Below, one piece after another: positions 16,231-23,916 of a DNA stretch of 42,751 bases. The notes under the pieces were generated by a model, which was given only the letters and a program-made list of their open reading frames with translations, did not search any database and was not told where the DNA came from. Made by a program: the position numbers and the translations under genes. The stretch's first letter is position 1. Each line of letters begins with the position of its first letter. The DNA is from JBQTIQ01 sp052387955 (GTDB lineage: Bacteria; Actinomycetota; Acidimicrobiia; Acidimicrobiales; JACDCH01): contig JBQTIQ010000001.1 in NCBI GenBank assembly GCA_052387955.1, forward strand, positions 1 to 42,751, in the 5' to 3' direction.

Positions 16231-16240
16231 GGACGAAGGC

Positions 16241-17422
16241 TCAGCCGGAGCCGGCGGCAGGGAAGTCGGCGTCCACCAGCGGGCCGAGGTCAGGGTGCGA
16301 CGACAGCACGACGGTCGCCCGCTCGGCGGCCTCCTGTCTCCGGCCGAGCACCACGGTGGCCAGGTAGCGGCCGAGCTCGTCCCACTCGTCGGTGACCGGT
16401 AGGGCCAGCGCTTGCTCGGCCACCGCGGCGGCGAGCTCGCCCCGGCCCCGGCGCCGGTGCCACGCGGCGACGAAGCCAGCAGTATCGGCCGAGGCCAGGG
16501 GACGGGAGGCCAGCTCCCCGAACACGGCGTCGGCGCGCTGGTCGTCGCCGGAGAGCCAGAAAGCGAGGCCGATCTGGAGCCATGCCCACGGATGGCCCCG
16601 GTCGAGGCCGATCGCCCGGGTGAGGTCGCCGATGGCGGCGGTGTAATCGCCGGTAAGCAGTCGGGCCTCACCGCGGAATGCGTACCCGCCGGCCAGGTCG
16701 GGATCGAGCTCGATGGCCCGGTCGAGGTCGGCGAAGCCGCGCTCGACCTCGCCCGACTTGCGATAGGCACGACCACGGGCGGCGTAGCCGCGGGCGTAGG
16801 ACGAGTCGAGGGCGACCACCTGGTCGAGGTCGGCGATGGCCGATCCGAAGTCGCCGGCGGCGGCGTAGGCGCCGGCCCGGGCGGCGTACCCCGGGGGCGA
16901 TTCGGGCGACAGCTCGATGGCCCGGTCGAGGTCGGCGATGGCGGCGGCGAAGTCCCGGCGCAGGACCCGGACCTCGCCCCGGGCCGCGTAGGCCAGGCCC
17001 AGGTCGGGGTCGAGCTGGATGGCCCGGTCGAGGTCCTCGAGGGCGGCCCGGAAGTCGAAGGTGGCGGCGAAGGCGTTGCCTCGGGCGGCAAAGGTGGACG
17101 GCGCGCCATCCCCGAGCTCGATGGCTTGGGTCAGATCGGCGATCGCCGCCGGGTAGTCACCGATCACCGCGTGGCTCCGGCCCCGCGCCGACCACGCCGC
17201 AGCCATCGTCCCGTCGAGCTCGACGGCCCGGGTGAGGTCGCTCACCGCCGATCGGAAGTCGCCGGCCTGGGCGTGGGCGCGGCCCCTGGCGGCCCAGCGG
17301 GCGGGATCCCGAGGAGCGGACTCCACCGCCCGGGTCAGCGCCGCGAGATCTGGGTCGTCTCCGCCGGCCCCGGAGAGGTGAGCGCCCGGATCGTGGTGGC
17401 GCCGGCAGCGCCCGCACCACAC
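16241..17422 (-). CDS. Tetratricopeptide repeat protein with N-terminal zinc-knuckle-like motif
   Basis: Protein of 393 residues built of about eight consecutive TPR units (about residues 42-310). They have the consensus AARGRA...GDFxxAIADLDRAIELD, indicating a protein-protein interaction scaffold. The extreme N-terminus VWCGRCRRHH has a CxxC-xx-HH pattern that could bind zinc. The C-terminal 80 residues are less regular and helical. The GTG at 17422 is chosen because GGAGG lies five bases upstream of it. No enzymatic domain or signal peptide. It stands alone between the convergent lipoprotein and the Lgt-like gene on the same strand, so its partner is unknown. Confidence 0.88.
   Translation of the reverse strand: MWCGRCRRHHDPGAHLSGAGGDDPDLAALTRAVESAPRDPARWAARGRAHAQAGDFRSAVSDLTRAVELDGTMAAAWSARGRSHAVIGDYPAAIADLTQAIELGDGAPSTFAARGNAFAATFDFRAALEDLDRAIQLDPDLGLAYAARGEVRVLRRDFAAAIADLDRAIELSPESPPGYAARAGAYAAAGDFGSAIADLDQVVALDSSYARGYAARGRAYRKSGEVERGFADLDRAIELDPDLAGGYAFRGEARLLTGDYTAAIGDLTRAIGLDRGHPWAWLQIGLAFWLSGDDQRADAVFGELASRPLASADTAGFVAAWHRRRGRGELAAAVAEQALALPVTDEWDELGRYLATVVLGRRQEAAERATVVLSSHPDLGPLVDADFPAAGSG
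16500..17300. repeat. Tandem 102-base coding repeat (TPR units)
   Basis: The TPR units are also visible in the DNA as a roughly 102-base period, with recurring plus-strand blocks such as GATGGCCCGGTCGAGGTC. Several units (e.g. 16690-16740, 16800-16840, 16900-16950, 17010-17050) are similar enough at DNA level to imply recent duplication or gene conversion. Confidence 0.7.
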
Positions 17423-17488
17423 GTCAGCCTCCGGGGCCTGGGCGATGGCCCGTCATGGGCCCAGTCTGGCCCGCCCGTCGCAGATACC

Positions 17489-17552
17489 GGCCTTCCGGGC
17501 CACGCAGGCCGGGCGCGGCCGCGTCTGCGCTGGGCGCTCCGGCGCTCGCGCC
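17489..17552. repeat. REP-like repeat family A, copy 3 (inverted)
   Basis: Reverse-complement match to 737-803, with some substitutions near the right-end block. It is located between the TPR gene start and the Lgt-like gene stop. Confidence 0.65.
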
Positions 17553-17594
17553 GGTGAACGTCAACCGGTCGAGTTGGGGCCACCTCGCCCTGGG

Positions 17595-18419
17595 TCAGTC
17601 TTCGGGCGCGACCTTCGGCGCCGGGGCCCGGAGTCGAGGCCGCCGGCCGGTCGCCAGCAGGCCGACGGCGACGACGACCGCGGCCAGCACCGCCCATTGG
17701 CTGGCGCTGAGGCCGAAGCCCCGGTCGTCGTCGATCCGGAAGAAGTCCTCGATGAAACGGCCGCTGCCGTACCAGGTGAGAAAGGCCAGGAACACCGTGC
17801 CCACCGCCGGCCTCCGGCGCCGGAACCACATCAGGAACCCGAACAGGGCCAGGGCCGAGACGAGGTCGTAGAGCGCCGGCTGGTGAACGGCCTGGCCGAC
17901 GGGGGCGATGCAGGGCGACGCGGTGTCGGCATCGGGGCAGCGGAAGCCGAGGAAGAAGTCGGTCGGCTTGCCCAGGTGATCGGCCACCACCAGGTCACCG
18001 ACCCGGCCCACGGCGATGCCGAGGGCGAGGCCGGGGGCGGCCGCGTCGATCACGGCCCAGGAGTCGAGACCGTGCCGGCGCATCTCGGGCAGGATCGCCA
18101 ACAGCGCCGCCGCGATCCCGCCGAGCAGCGAGAACCCTCCTTCCCAGAGCCGCAGCACCCGCAGGGGGTCGTCGAGATAGTCGCCGGCGTGGTTCACGAC
18201 GTAGGCCAGGCGAGCGCCGATCATGGCCGCCACGATCGCCCGGGTGAGCAACCGGAACGTCAGCTCGTCGTCGATCCCCTGACGTCGGGTGGCGGGCAGC
18301 AACACGACGATGCCGGCCGCGATGCCGAGCCCGGTGCCGATGCCGTGCGGCGAGATCGACAGCGGCCCGAGGTCGATGCTGACCACCGGCGTGAAGTCGA
18401 GAAAGCCGAGCACCCTCAC
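17595..18419 (-). CDS. Prolipoprotein diacylglyceryl transferase-like protein, key residues missing
   Basis: Polytopic membrane protein of 274 residues with the Lgt fold. It has about seven hydrophobic helices, GARLAYVVNH, RLWEGGFSLLGG, GLALGIAVGRVGDLVV, LGKPTDFF, VHQPALYDL and GSGRFIEDFFR. Lgt transfers diacylglycerol from phosphatidylglycerol to lipobox cysteines. Aligned by eye to E. coli Lgt, the arginines corresponding to R143 and R239 are kept. Y26 is replaced by His (SPHGIG), H103 by Leu (SLLGG instead of SFHGG) and N146 by Asp. Activity is therefore doubtful and a second Lgt may exist elsewhere. Start is GTG at 18419 (VRVLGFLDF); GTG at 18413 is an alternative. Divergent from the TSUP permease. 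Confidence 0.8.
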   Translation of the reverse strand: MRVLGFLDFTPVVSIDLGPLSISPHGIGTGLGIAAGIVVLLPATRRQGIDDELTFRLLTRAIVAAMIGARLAYVVNHAGDYLDDPLRVLRLWEGGFSLLGGIAAALLAILPEMRRHGLDSWAVIDAAAPGLALGIAVGRVGDLVVADHLGKPTDFFLGFRCPDADTASPCIAPVGQAVHQPALYDLVSALALFGFLMWFRRRRPAVGTVFLAFLTWYGSGRFIEDFFRIDDDRGFGLSASQWAVLAAVVVAVGLLATGRRPRLRAPAPKVAPED

Positions 18420-18557
18420 CTCGCCCACGTCCCAGTCCGGTTTGCGTCGGGTCCGCCCCGGCGCCCGAGAGATCTCCGAGGGCGGCCGGCAGCCTACGGG
18501 TTCCCCGTTCGTCGTGGCCGCTGCACAAAGTCGACAAGTTTGATAGGAATAGAGGTC

Positions 18558-19475
18558 ATGGTGCTGCTGTTCCTCGTGGCGTTCGCCGGCTTCGCCGCCT
18601 CGCTCGTCGACGGTGTGCTGGGGATGGGCTTCGGGCCGACCTCTTCGACGATCCTCCTGAGCGCCGGGCTGGCGCCGGCGGCGGTGTCGACCACGGTCAA
18701 CCTGGCCAAGGTCGCGACGGGGGCGGCCAGCGGTGCTGCGCACTGGCGGATGGGCAACATCGACCGTCGACTGGTCCTCCAGCTCGCCGGGCCCGGGTGC
18801 ATCGGTTCCGTCGTCGGCGTCACGATCCTGGCCAACGTCGATGGCGACCAGGTGCGGCCCTACCTCGCGGTGATGCTGCTGGTGGTGGGCGTGCGGATCC
18901 TGGTCCGCTTCAGCCGGGCGCCGTCGCCGTCCTCGGGGCCGGCGGCAGGGGGACCCGAGCCCATCGGCGGCCCGGACTTCAATCGTCGGGGGATCGGCGC
19001 CGCCGCCTTGGTGGGCGGCGTGACCAACGGGCTGATCGGGGCGTGGGGGCCGGTGGTGACACCGGTCCTGTTGCATCGCGACGGTCTCGAGCCGCGCATC
19101 GCCATCGGGTCGGCCAACACCGCCGAGGTGGCGGTGGCCCTGGTCGCCTCGGGCTCGCTGCTGGCCTCGCTGGGGCGGGCCGGGGTCAACGGCGGCGAGT
19201 TCCTGGCCCTGATGATCGGCGGCGTGATCGCCGCTCCCATCGCCGCCTGGGCCGTACGCCACATGGCGTCACGGGCGCTGGGCGTGGGTGCAGGAGGATT
19301 GCTGCTCCTGACCAACGTCCGGGAGCTCTCGAACTGGACCGGGCTCGGGACGACCCGCTGGGTGGCCTACACCGTGGCCGTGGTCCTGTGCGCGTCGGCG
19401 GCGCTGTGGCCCCGTCGGGGTACCTTCCTGCGCCGGCCGGCGGTGGCCGGCGGGAGCAGCGCCGGCGCCCTCTGA
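18558..19475 (+). CDS. TSUP (TauE/SafE) family membrane permease
   Basis: Membrane transporter of the TauE/SafE family, 305 residues with about eight hydrophobic segments in two homologous halves. The first half opens FAGFAASLVDGVLGMGFGPTS with the family-type GMGFG motif, and the second has ALVGGVTNGLIGAWGPVVTP. Members export sulfite, sulfoacetate or related C1-C2 sulfur compounds; the substrate here is not predictable. ATG at 18558 follows AGAGGT. It is divergent from the Lgt-like gene, and the 138-base gap ends in an AT-rich stretch that probably contains its promoter. Confidence 0.88.
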   Translation: MVLLFLVAFAGFAASLVDGVLGMGFGPTSSTILLSAGLAPAAVSTTVNLAKVATGAASGAAHWRMGNIDRRLVLQLAGPGCIGSVVGVTILANVDGDQVRPYLAVMLLVVGVRILVRFSRAPSPSSGPAAGGPEPIGGPDFNRRGIGAAALVGGVTNGLIGAWGPVVTPVLLHRDGLEPRIAIGSANTAEVAVALVASGSLLASLGRAGVNGGEFLALMIGGVIAAPIAAWAVRHMASRALGVGAGGLLLLTNVRELSNWTGLGTTRWVAYTVAVVLCASAALWPRRGTFLRRPAVAGGSSAGAL

Positions 19476-19507
19476 AGTGGGAGCGCAACGAGCGCTTCAG
19501 GCTGACG

Positions 19508-19557
19508 GAGCGAGCGCCAGCTCGCCCGGCGGCGATGGGTGTGGGGCGCAGCCCCAC
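19508..19557. repeat. REP-like repeat family B, copy 3 with hairpin
   Basis: Starts GAGCGAGCGCCAGCTCGCCC and ends in the perfect hairpin GTGGGGC-GCA-GCCCCAC (19541-19557). Nearly identical in reverse complement to 1941-1993. It sits 33 bases after the TSUP stop, where it could serve as a transcription terminator, although no T-run follows. Confidence 0.75.
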
Positions 19558-19610
19558 GGAAAGAACTGACGCGAGGGACCGCCCGGTTCCCGGGCTGGCA
19601 GGCTCGAGCG

Positions 19611-20372
19611 GTGCACGCCGTCGGGATCGATCTCGCCGCGGGAGCCGCCACCACCGGGGTGGTGATCGTGGGGCCGGTGTCGTCTGGCCGGTGGCGGGCA
19701 ACGGAGGTACCAGGACCGGCCGACGACGACATGCTGGTCCTGGCGGCCCGGAGCGCCGATGTGGTCGGCGTCGACTCGCCCCTCGGGTGGCCGGTCGCCT
19801 TCGTCGAGGCGGTGTCGGCTCACGCCCGGTTCGAGCGTTGGCCAGGGACGATCGACCGCTCGACGCTGACCCATCGCGACACCGATCGTGCCGTCCGGCG
19901 GCTCGGGATCCGCTCACCCCTGTCGGTCTCGGCCGACCGCCTCGGTTCGGTGGCGATGAGGTGCGCCCTGCTCCAACAGCGCTGGGCCGAGGAGGCGTGG
20001 GCCGGCGCCGCCCGCCGCGATGGCAGCGACCGGCTGGTCGAGACGTACCCGGCGGCTGCGTTTGCGGCCTGGGGGATCGAGTGCCGTCACTACAAGCAGC
20101 GGGACGACCCGGGCGCCGCCTCCCGGGCCCGCGCCGCCATCGTCGAGGCGATGGCCGCAGCACTGGGCCGGTGGCTCGACCTGGGACCCGTCCGAGAGCG
20201 TTGCCTGGCCTCGGACCATGTCCTCGACGCGCTCGTCTGTGCCCTCGTCGCCGTCGCCTCGAAGCGCGGCGCCACCCATCAACCGTCCGCCGCCGAGCGC
20301 GCCGCCGCGATCGTCGAGGGATGGGTACACGTGCCGTCTCGGCCCCTGGTCGAGTTGCCGGTCCTCGACTGA
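19611..20372 (+). CDS. DUF429 family protein (predicted RNase H-like fold)
   Basis: Protein of 253 residues in the DUF429 family, predicted to have an RNase H-like nuclease fold. The opening VHAVGIDLAAG supplies the first acidic residue. VVGVDSPLGWP has the family DxPLG motif, RDTDRAVRRLG is the conserved basic segment, then VETYPAAAF and LASDHVLDALVCALVA with late acidic residues. The GTG at 19611 gives the expected beta-strand at the very N-terminus. No genuine partner gene is adjacent. REP-like elements flank it on both sides (19508-19557 and 20391-20449). Confidence 0.82.
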   Translation: MHAVGIDLAAGAATTGVVIVGPVSSGRWRATEVPGPADDDMLVLAARSADVVGVDSPLGWPVAFVEAVSAHARFERWPGTIDRSTLTHRDTDRAVRRLGIRSPLSVSADRLGSVAMRCALLQQRWAEEAWAGAARRDGSDRLVETYPAAAFAAWGIECRHYKQRDDPGAASRARAAIVEAMAAALGRWLDLGPVRERCLASDHVLDALVCALVAVASKRGATHQPSAAERAAAIVEGWVHVPSRPLVELPVLD

Positions 20373-20390
20373 CCGGCCCCCGGGGCACCC

Positions 20391-20449
20391 AGCTGGGGAG
20401 CTGCGCCTCCCCGGCCCCCATCGCCGCCCGGCTCCCTGGCGGTCGCTCG
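20391..20449. repeat. REP-like repeat family B, copy 4 with compensated hairpin
   Basis: Diverged, inverted member: its reverse complement keeps GCCGGGCGGCGATGGG and the loop GCGCAG. The stem is GGGGAG/CTCCCC (20395-20412) instead of GTGGGG/CCCCAC. Paired changes on both arms support a conserved structure. Confidence 0.6.
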
Positions 20450-20457
20450 GTCGGCAC

Positions 20458-20510
20458 CTGCTCGGTCCCGCAACTTGTCACAACGTCAAGCGTTTCTCGG
20501 GACCGAGCAG
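20458..20510. promoter_or_regulatory. 13-base perfect inverted repeat with nested palindrome
   Basis: CTGCTCGGTCCCG (20458-20470) and CGGGACCGAGCAG (20498-20510) are exact reverse complements around a 27-base AT-richer loop. The loop itself contains CTTG-N9-CAAG. It lies about 80 bases upstream of the small acidic protein gene. It could be a strong RNA stem-loop (terminator or leader element) or a protein-binding site. Nothing else is visible in the 217-base gap apart from the preceding repeat. Confidence 0.6.
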
Positions 20511-20589
20511 ATCTAGCGGATCGCCGAAGCGGGTAGGGGAAGAGGTCGGCGCCGCCCGGCGCCGTTTCGATCAAGGAGCGTCATCCGCC

Positions 20590-21057
20590 ATGGAGATCAC
20601 CCGCAACAACGACGGCACGCTCGTGGTCCCGGTCGCAGCCGACCGTGCCCCCAGGGGCGATGACGAGGTCGACGCCGACGACGCCGTCGTCGTACCGGCC
20701 GAGCCGACGACGAGGGTGCTGCATCCCGGCGAGGGCGGCTACGACGAGGCGCTGGCCGAATGGGACCTCCAGCAGAACCCGGGCCGAGGCCCGGCGGTGT
20801 CGACCGCCACCGGTCGCCACGAGGCCATGGCCCTCGTCCACGCCGTGGCCGAGTCCTCGGACCATGCCGTCGCGCCGGCAGTCGCCGACCTCGACGATCC
20901 CGAAGCCAGCGCCGAGGCCCTGCGTCATGTCCTGGTCAGCGGCGTCCACTCGGTGGAGGATTTCGCTTCCGAGGTGGCCGAGGCCGAGGGCGGCGAACCG
21001 TTGCCGGCCCACGAGGCGACCAAGATCATCGGCGAGATCCTCGCCGAGCTCGACTGA
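20590..21057 (+). CDS. Small acidic hypothetical protein
   Basis: Acidic protein of 155 residues, no transmembrane segment or signal peptide. The N-terminal third is extended and Asp-rich (PRGDDEVDADDAVVVPAEP). Short helical segments follow, including EASAEALRHVLVSGVHSVEDFASEVAE and HEATKIIGEILAELD. I do not recognise a family. ATG at 20590 follows AAGGAG at 20573-20578. It leads the plus-strand run that continues with the Zn-dependent dehydrogenase, although a 142-base gap separates them. Confidence 0.75.
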   Translation: MEITRNNDGTLVVPVAADRAPRGDDEVDADDAVVVPAEPTTRVLHPGEGGYDEALAEWDLQQNPGRGPAVSTATGRHEAMALVHAVAESSDHAVAPAVADLDDPEASAEALRHVLVSGVHSVEDFASEVAEAEGGEPLPAHEATKIIGEILAELD

Positions 21058-21199
21058 CGAGGCCGCGGAGGGCCGGTCGTCGAGGCACTGCGCCAGGCAT
21101 CGCACTCACACGGACCTGAGCCTCAGCTTGCAGGGTTCGGCGGCGGCCGTGGCCGGACGCGTAAGGTTCGCGCCGGGCCGCCGTCGGGGAGATCGAAGG

Positions 21200-22255
21200 A
21201 TGAAGGGCGTCGTCTGGTTCGGTCGGGAGGAGGTGCGACTGGGCGACGTGGAGATGCCCGAGCGGCGCGGCGACGGGCAGGCCATCGTCGAGGTCACCCT
21301 CTGCGGGCTGTGCGGCACCGACTTCCACGAGTGCCGCTCGGGGCCCGAGCTCCTACGGGCCAAGCCGCACCCACTCACCGGTGAGGCGCCGCCCCTGGTC
21401 CTCGGCCACGAGATCCTGGGGGTCGTGGCCGACGCCGACAGCGGGACCGGCGCCGTAGCCGTCGGGACCAGGGTGGCAGTCGATCCCTGCTGGCGCTGCG
21501 ACCGGTGCGCATGGTGCCGCGAGGGCCGCTACCACCTGTGCCGGTGGGGCGGCGCGGTGGGCTTGGTGTCCAACGGCGGCCTGGCCCCGCTGGTACGAGT
21601 GCCGGCGGCCGGCCTGGCCCCGGTCCCCGACGCCGTCGACGACGACCTGGCGGCGTTGGCCGAGCCCCTCTCGGTGGGGCTGCACGCGGTCGGCCGCGGC
21701 GGGCTGCGGACCGGCGATGACGTCCTCGTCGTCGGTTGCGGCCCGATCGGCGCCGCGGTGGCCCTCTTCGCCCGACTTGCCGGCGCCGCCCGCGTCGTCG
21801 TCGCCGACACGTCGGCGGCGAGGGCCGACGGCGCCCGCCACCGTCTCGACGTCGACGGGGTGCTGGTCCCGGAGCCCCACGACGACCTCCGCTCGGCGTC
21901 CCGCCCGTTGTTCCCCGACGGTGCCCACGTCGTGTTCGACTGCACCGGGAGCCCGCCCGTCGTGGCCGAAGCCTTGCGGTGTACCCGCAGGGGCGGACGG
22001 TTGGTGGTGGCCGGGATCGGCTCAGGCTCGGCCGTCATGGCGCCTCGTGACCTCGTGCTGGGCGAGCGCGAGGTGATCGGTGCCCTCGGTTACTGCTGGG
22101 ACCTGCCCCGTGTGCTCGCGCTGATGGCCAGGGGGGCGATCGATGCCGCCGTGCTCGCGCCGACGGTGGTGGCCCTGGCCGACGCCCCCGGGGTGCTCCT
22201 GGGCACGACCCCGACGGCACCCGCCGCCGGCAAGATCCTGGTCGACCCCCGGTGA
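21200..22255 (+). CDS. Zinc-dependent alcohol dehydrogenase, (R,R)-butanediol dehydrogenase-like
   Basis: Medium-chain Zn-dependent dehydrogenase, 351 residues. Catalytic zinc ligands are in CGLCGTDFHE and LVLGHEILG; structural zinc is held by four cysteines in CWRCDRCAWCREGRYHLC. The NAD-binding Rossmann motif is VLVVGCGPIGAAVALFARL. The segment AKPHPLTGEAPPLVLGHE matches the characteristic HPLTG...LGHE insertion of butanediol dehydrogenases, which interconvert 2,3-butanediol and acetoin. Other secondary alcohols or polyols remain possible. ATG at 21200 follows GAAGG. It heads a run with acyl-CoA synthetases, a 2-oxoacid/acetoin-type E1 and aldehyde dehydrogenase. Confidence 0.85.
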   Translation: MKGVVWFGREEVRLGDVEMPERRGDGQAIVEVTLCGLCGTDFHECRSGPELLRAKPHPLTGEAPPLVLGHEILGVVADADSGTGAVAVGTRVAVDPCWRCDRCAWCREGRYHLCRWGGAVGLVSNGGLAPLVRVPAAGLAPVPDAVDDDLAALAEPLSVGLHAVGRGGLRTGDDVLVVGCGPIGAAVALFARLAGAARVVVADTSAARADGARHRLDVDGVLVPEPHDDLRSASRPLFPDGAHVVFDCTGSPPVVAEALRCTRRGGRLVVAGIGSGSAVMAPRDLVLGEREVIGALGYCWDLPRVLALMARGAIDAAVLAPTVVALADAPGVLLGTTPTAPAAGKILVDPR

Positions 22256-22290
22256 ATGCCGTGCCGGCCCACGACTGATAGGAGGGACCG

Positions 22291-23823
22291 ATGAACGGTG
22301 GTGGCGTCGACTGGGTCGGGGTGCTCGGCCACCACGCCGCGGTGTGGCCCGACCGGCTCCTGGCCACCGCCACGGCCACCGGGGAACAGGTCACCTACGG
22401 CCAGATGTGGGACCGCTCCTGCCGCCTGGCGACCGGCCTGGCCGACATGGGCGTCGGGCCGGGGGGCATCGTCGCCCTCCTCATGCACAACCACATCGAG
22501 TGTCTCGAGATCGCCTTCGCCGCCAACGCCTGCGGGGCGATCGCCATGCCGATCAACTGGCGCCTTGCCGCCGACGAGGTTGCCTACATCCTCGAGCACT
22601 CCGGCGCCGAAGTGCTCTGCTTCGACGGCGACTGCGACGCGCTGGCGGCCGCGGCGGTGGGCAAGGTCGAGGGCGCGCCGCCGTCGCGTGTCGGCGTGTC
22701 GGTCCCCGCCGGCGCCGGGCACCGGCCGATCGACCAGCTGCGGGCCGGGCCGCCGCTCGTGCCCCGGCGCAACCAGGGCCGCGACCTCCACCGGCTGATG
22801 TACACGTCGGGCACGACGAGCAGGCCCAAGGGCGTCATGATCACCCACGAGAACCTGATGTGGAAGAACCTCGCCCACATCGTGGAGCTCGGCTTCTGGG
22901 GCCAGGACGTCGGGCTCTGCGTGGGGCCGCTCTACCACGTGGGCGCACTCGACCTGACCGCGACGACCCTGGTGTACGCCGGCGCGAGCCTGGTCATCGA
23001 ACGCCGCTTCGACGCCGCCGCCACGCTGGCCGCTATCCAGGACCACCGCGCCACCACGGTCTGGCTGGCCCCGGCCATGATCAACGCCATCCTCGAGGTG
23101 CCGGGGATCGCCTCCTTCGACCTGTCGTCGATGAGGGTCATCATCGACGGTGGCGAGAAGATGCCGTTACCACTGATCGAGCGGCTGCACCAGGCGTTCC
23201 CCAGCGCCTGGTTCGCCGACGCCTACGGCCTGACCGAGACCGTCGGCGGCGACACGTACCTGGACAAGGGCCAACTGCTCGACCGTCTCGGGAGCGTGGG
23301 CACGCCCGTCCTGCACGTCGAGGTCGACATCTGGGGCCCGGACAACCGCCCGCTCCCGGCCGGGACCTCCGGTGAGATCGTGCTGCGGGGCCCGAAGGTG
23401 TTCTCCGGCTACTGGAAGAACGACGAGGCCACCGCGACCGCCTTCGCCGGCGGCTGGTTCCACACCGGCGATGTCGGCTACCTCGATGCCGACGGCTACC
23501 TCTACATCGTCGACCGCCTCAAGGACATGATCATCTCGGGCGGCGAGAACATCGCCAGCCCCGAGGTCGAACGGGTGCTGTACGAGCACCCCGCGGTGCT
23601 CGAGGCCGCGGTCATCGGCAAGGCCCATGAACGCTGGGGCGAGGTCCCGGTCGCCTTCGTCGTGCGCCGGCCGGGCCACACCGTCGCCGCCGACGAGCTG
23701 CTCAGCCACTGCCGAGCCCGCCTGGCATCGTTCAAGGCGCCCAAGGAGGTCACCTTCGTCGAATCGTTGCCCCGCAACCCGTCGGGCAAGATCCTCAAGC
23801 GCGAGCTGCGCAGCCTGCTATGA
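22291..23823 (+). CDS. AMP-forming acyl-CoA synthetase 1
   Basis: ANL-superfamily ligase, 510 residues, activating a carboxylic acid with ATP and CoA. The P-loop-like motif is MYTSGTTSRPKGVMITHENL, followed by the A5 motif DAYGLTETVGG, A7 GWFHTGDVGYLDADGYLYIVDR, the hinge LKDMIISGGENIASPEVE and the catalytic lysine in NPSGKILKREL near the C-terminus. The start has a strong AGGAGGG at 22281-22287. It sits 35 bases after the Zn-dehydrogenase. The acid substrate cannot be read from sequence. Confidence 0.92.
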   Translation: MNGGGVDWVGVLGHHAAVWPDRLLATATATGEQVTYGQMWDRSCRLATGLADMGVGPGGIVALLMHNHIECLEIAFAANACGAIAMPINWRLAADEVAYILEHSGAEVLCFDGDCDALAAAAVGKVEGAPPSRVGVSVPAGAGHRPIDQLRAGPPLVPRRNQGRDLHRLMYTSGTTSRPKGVMITHENLMWKNLAHIVELGFWGQDVGLCVGPLYHVGALDLTATTLVYAGASLVIERRFDAAATLAAIQDHRATTVWLAPAMINAILEVPGIASFDLSSMRVIIDGGEKMPLPLIERLHQAFPSAWFADAYGLTETVGGDTYLDKGQLLDRLGSVGTPVLHVEVDIWGPDNRPLPAGTSGEIVLRGPKVFSGYWKNDEATATAFAGGWFHTGDVGYLDADGYLYIVDRLKDMIISGGENIASPEVERVLYEHPAVLEAAVIGKAHERWGEVPVAFVVRRPGHTVAADELLSHCRARLASFKAPKEVTFVESLPRNPSGKILKRELRSLL

Positions 23824-23916
23824 CGGCGCCATCGCCGTGACCGCCCGCCGCGGCGCTGCCGATGCTCCCAGAGGGGGCGCGGCGCGCTGCCCATCCTGTG
23901 GCCACCGTCGCCGGCG

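Noticed and set aside
16600..17300. Regular DNA repeats that could suggest a CRISPR array
   Set aside because: The period is about 102 bases, in frame, and encodes TPR helices; there are no identical repeats separated by unique spacers.
20471..20510. Sigma-70 promoter starting at TTGTCA in the loop of the inverted repeat
   Set aside because: No acceptable -10 element lies 16-18 bases downstream (the position reads CGGGAC).
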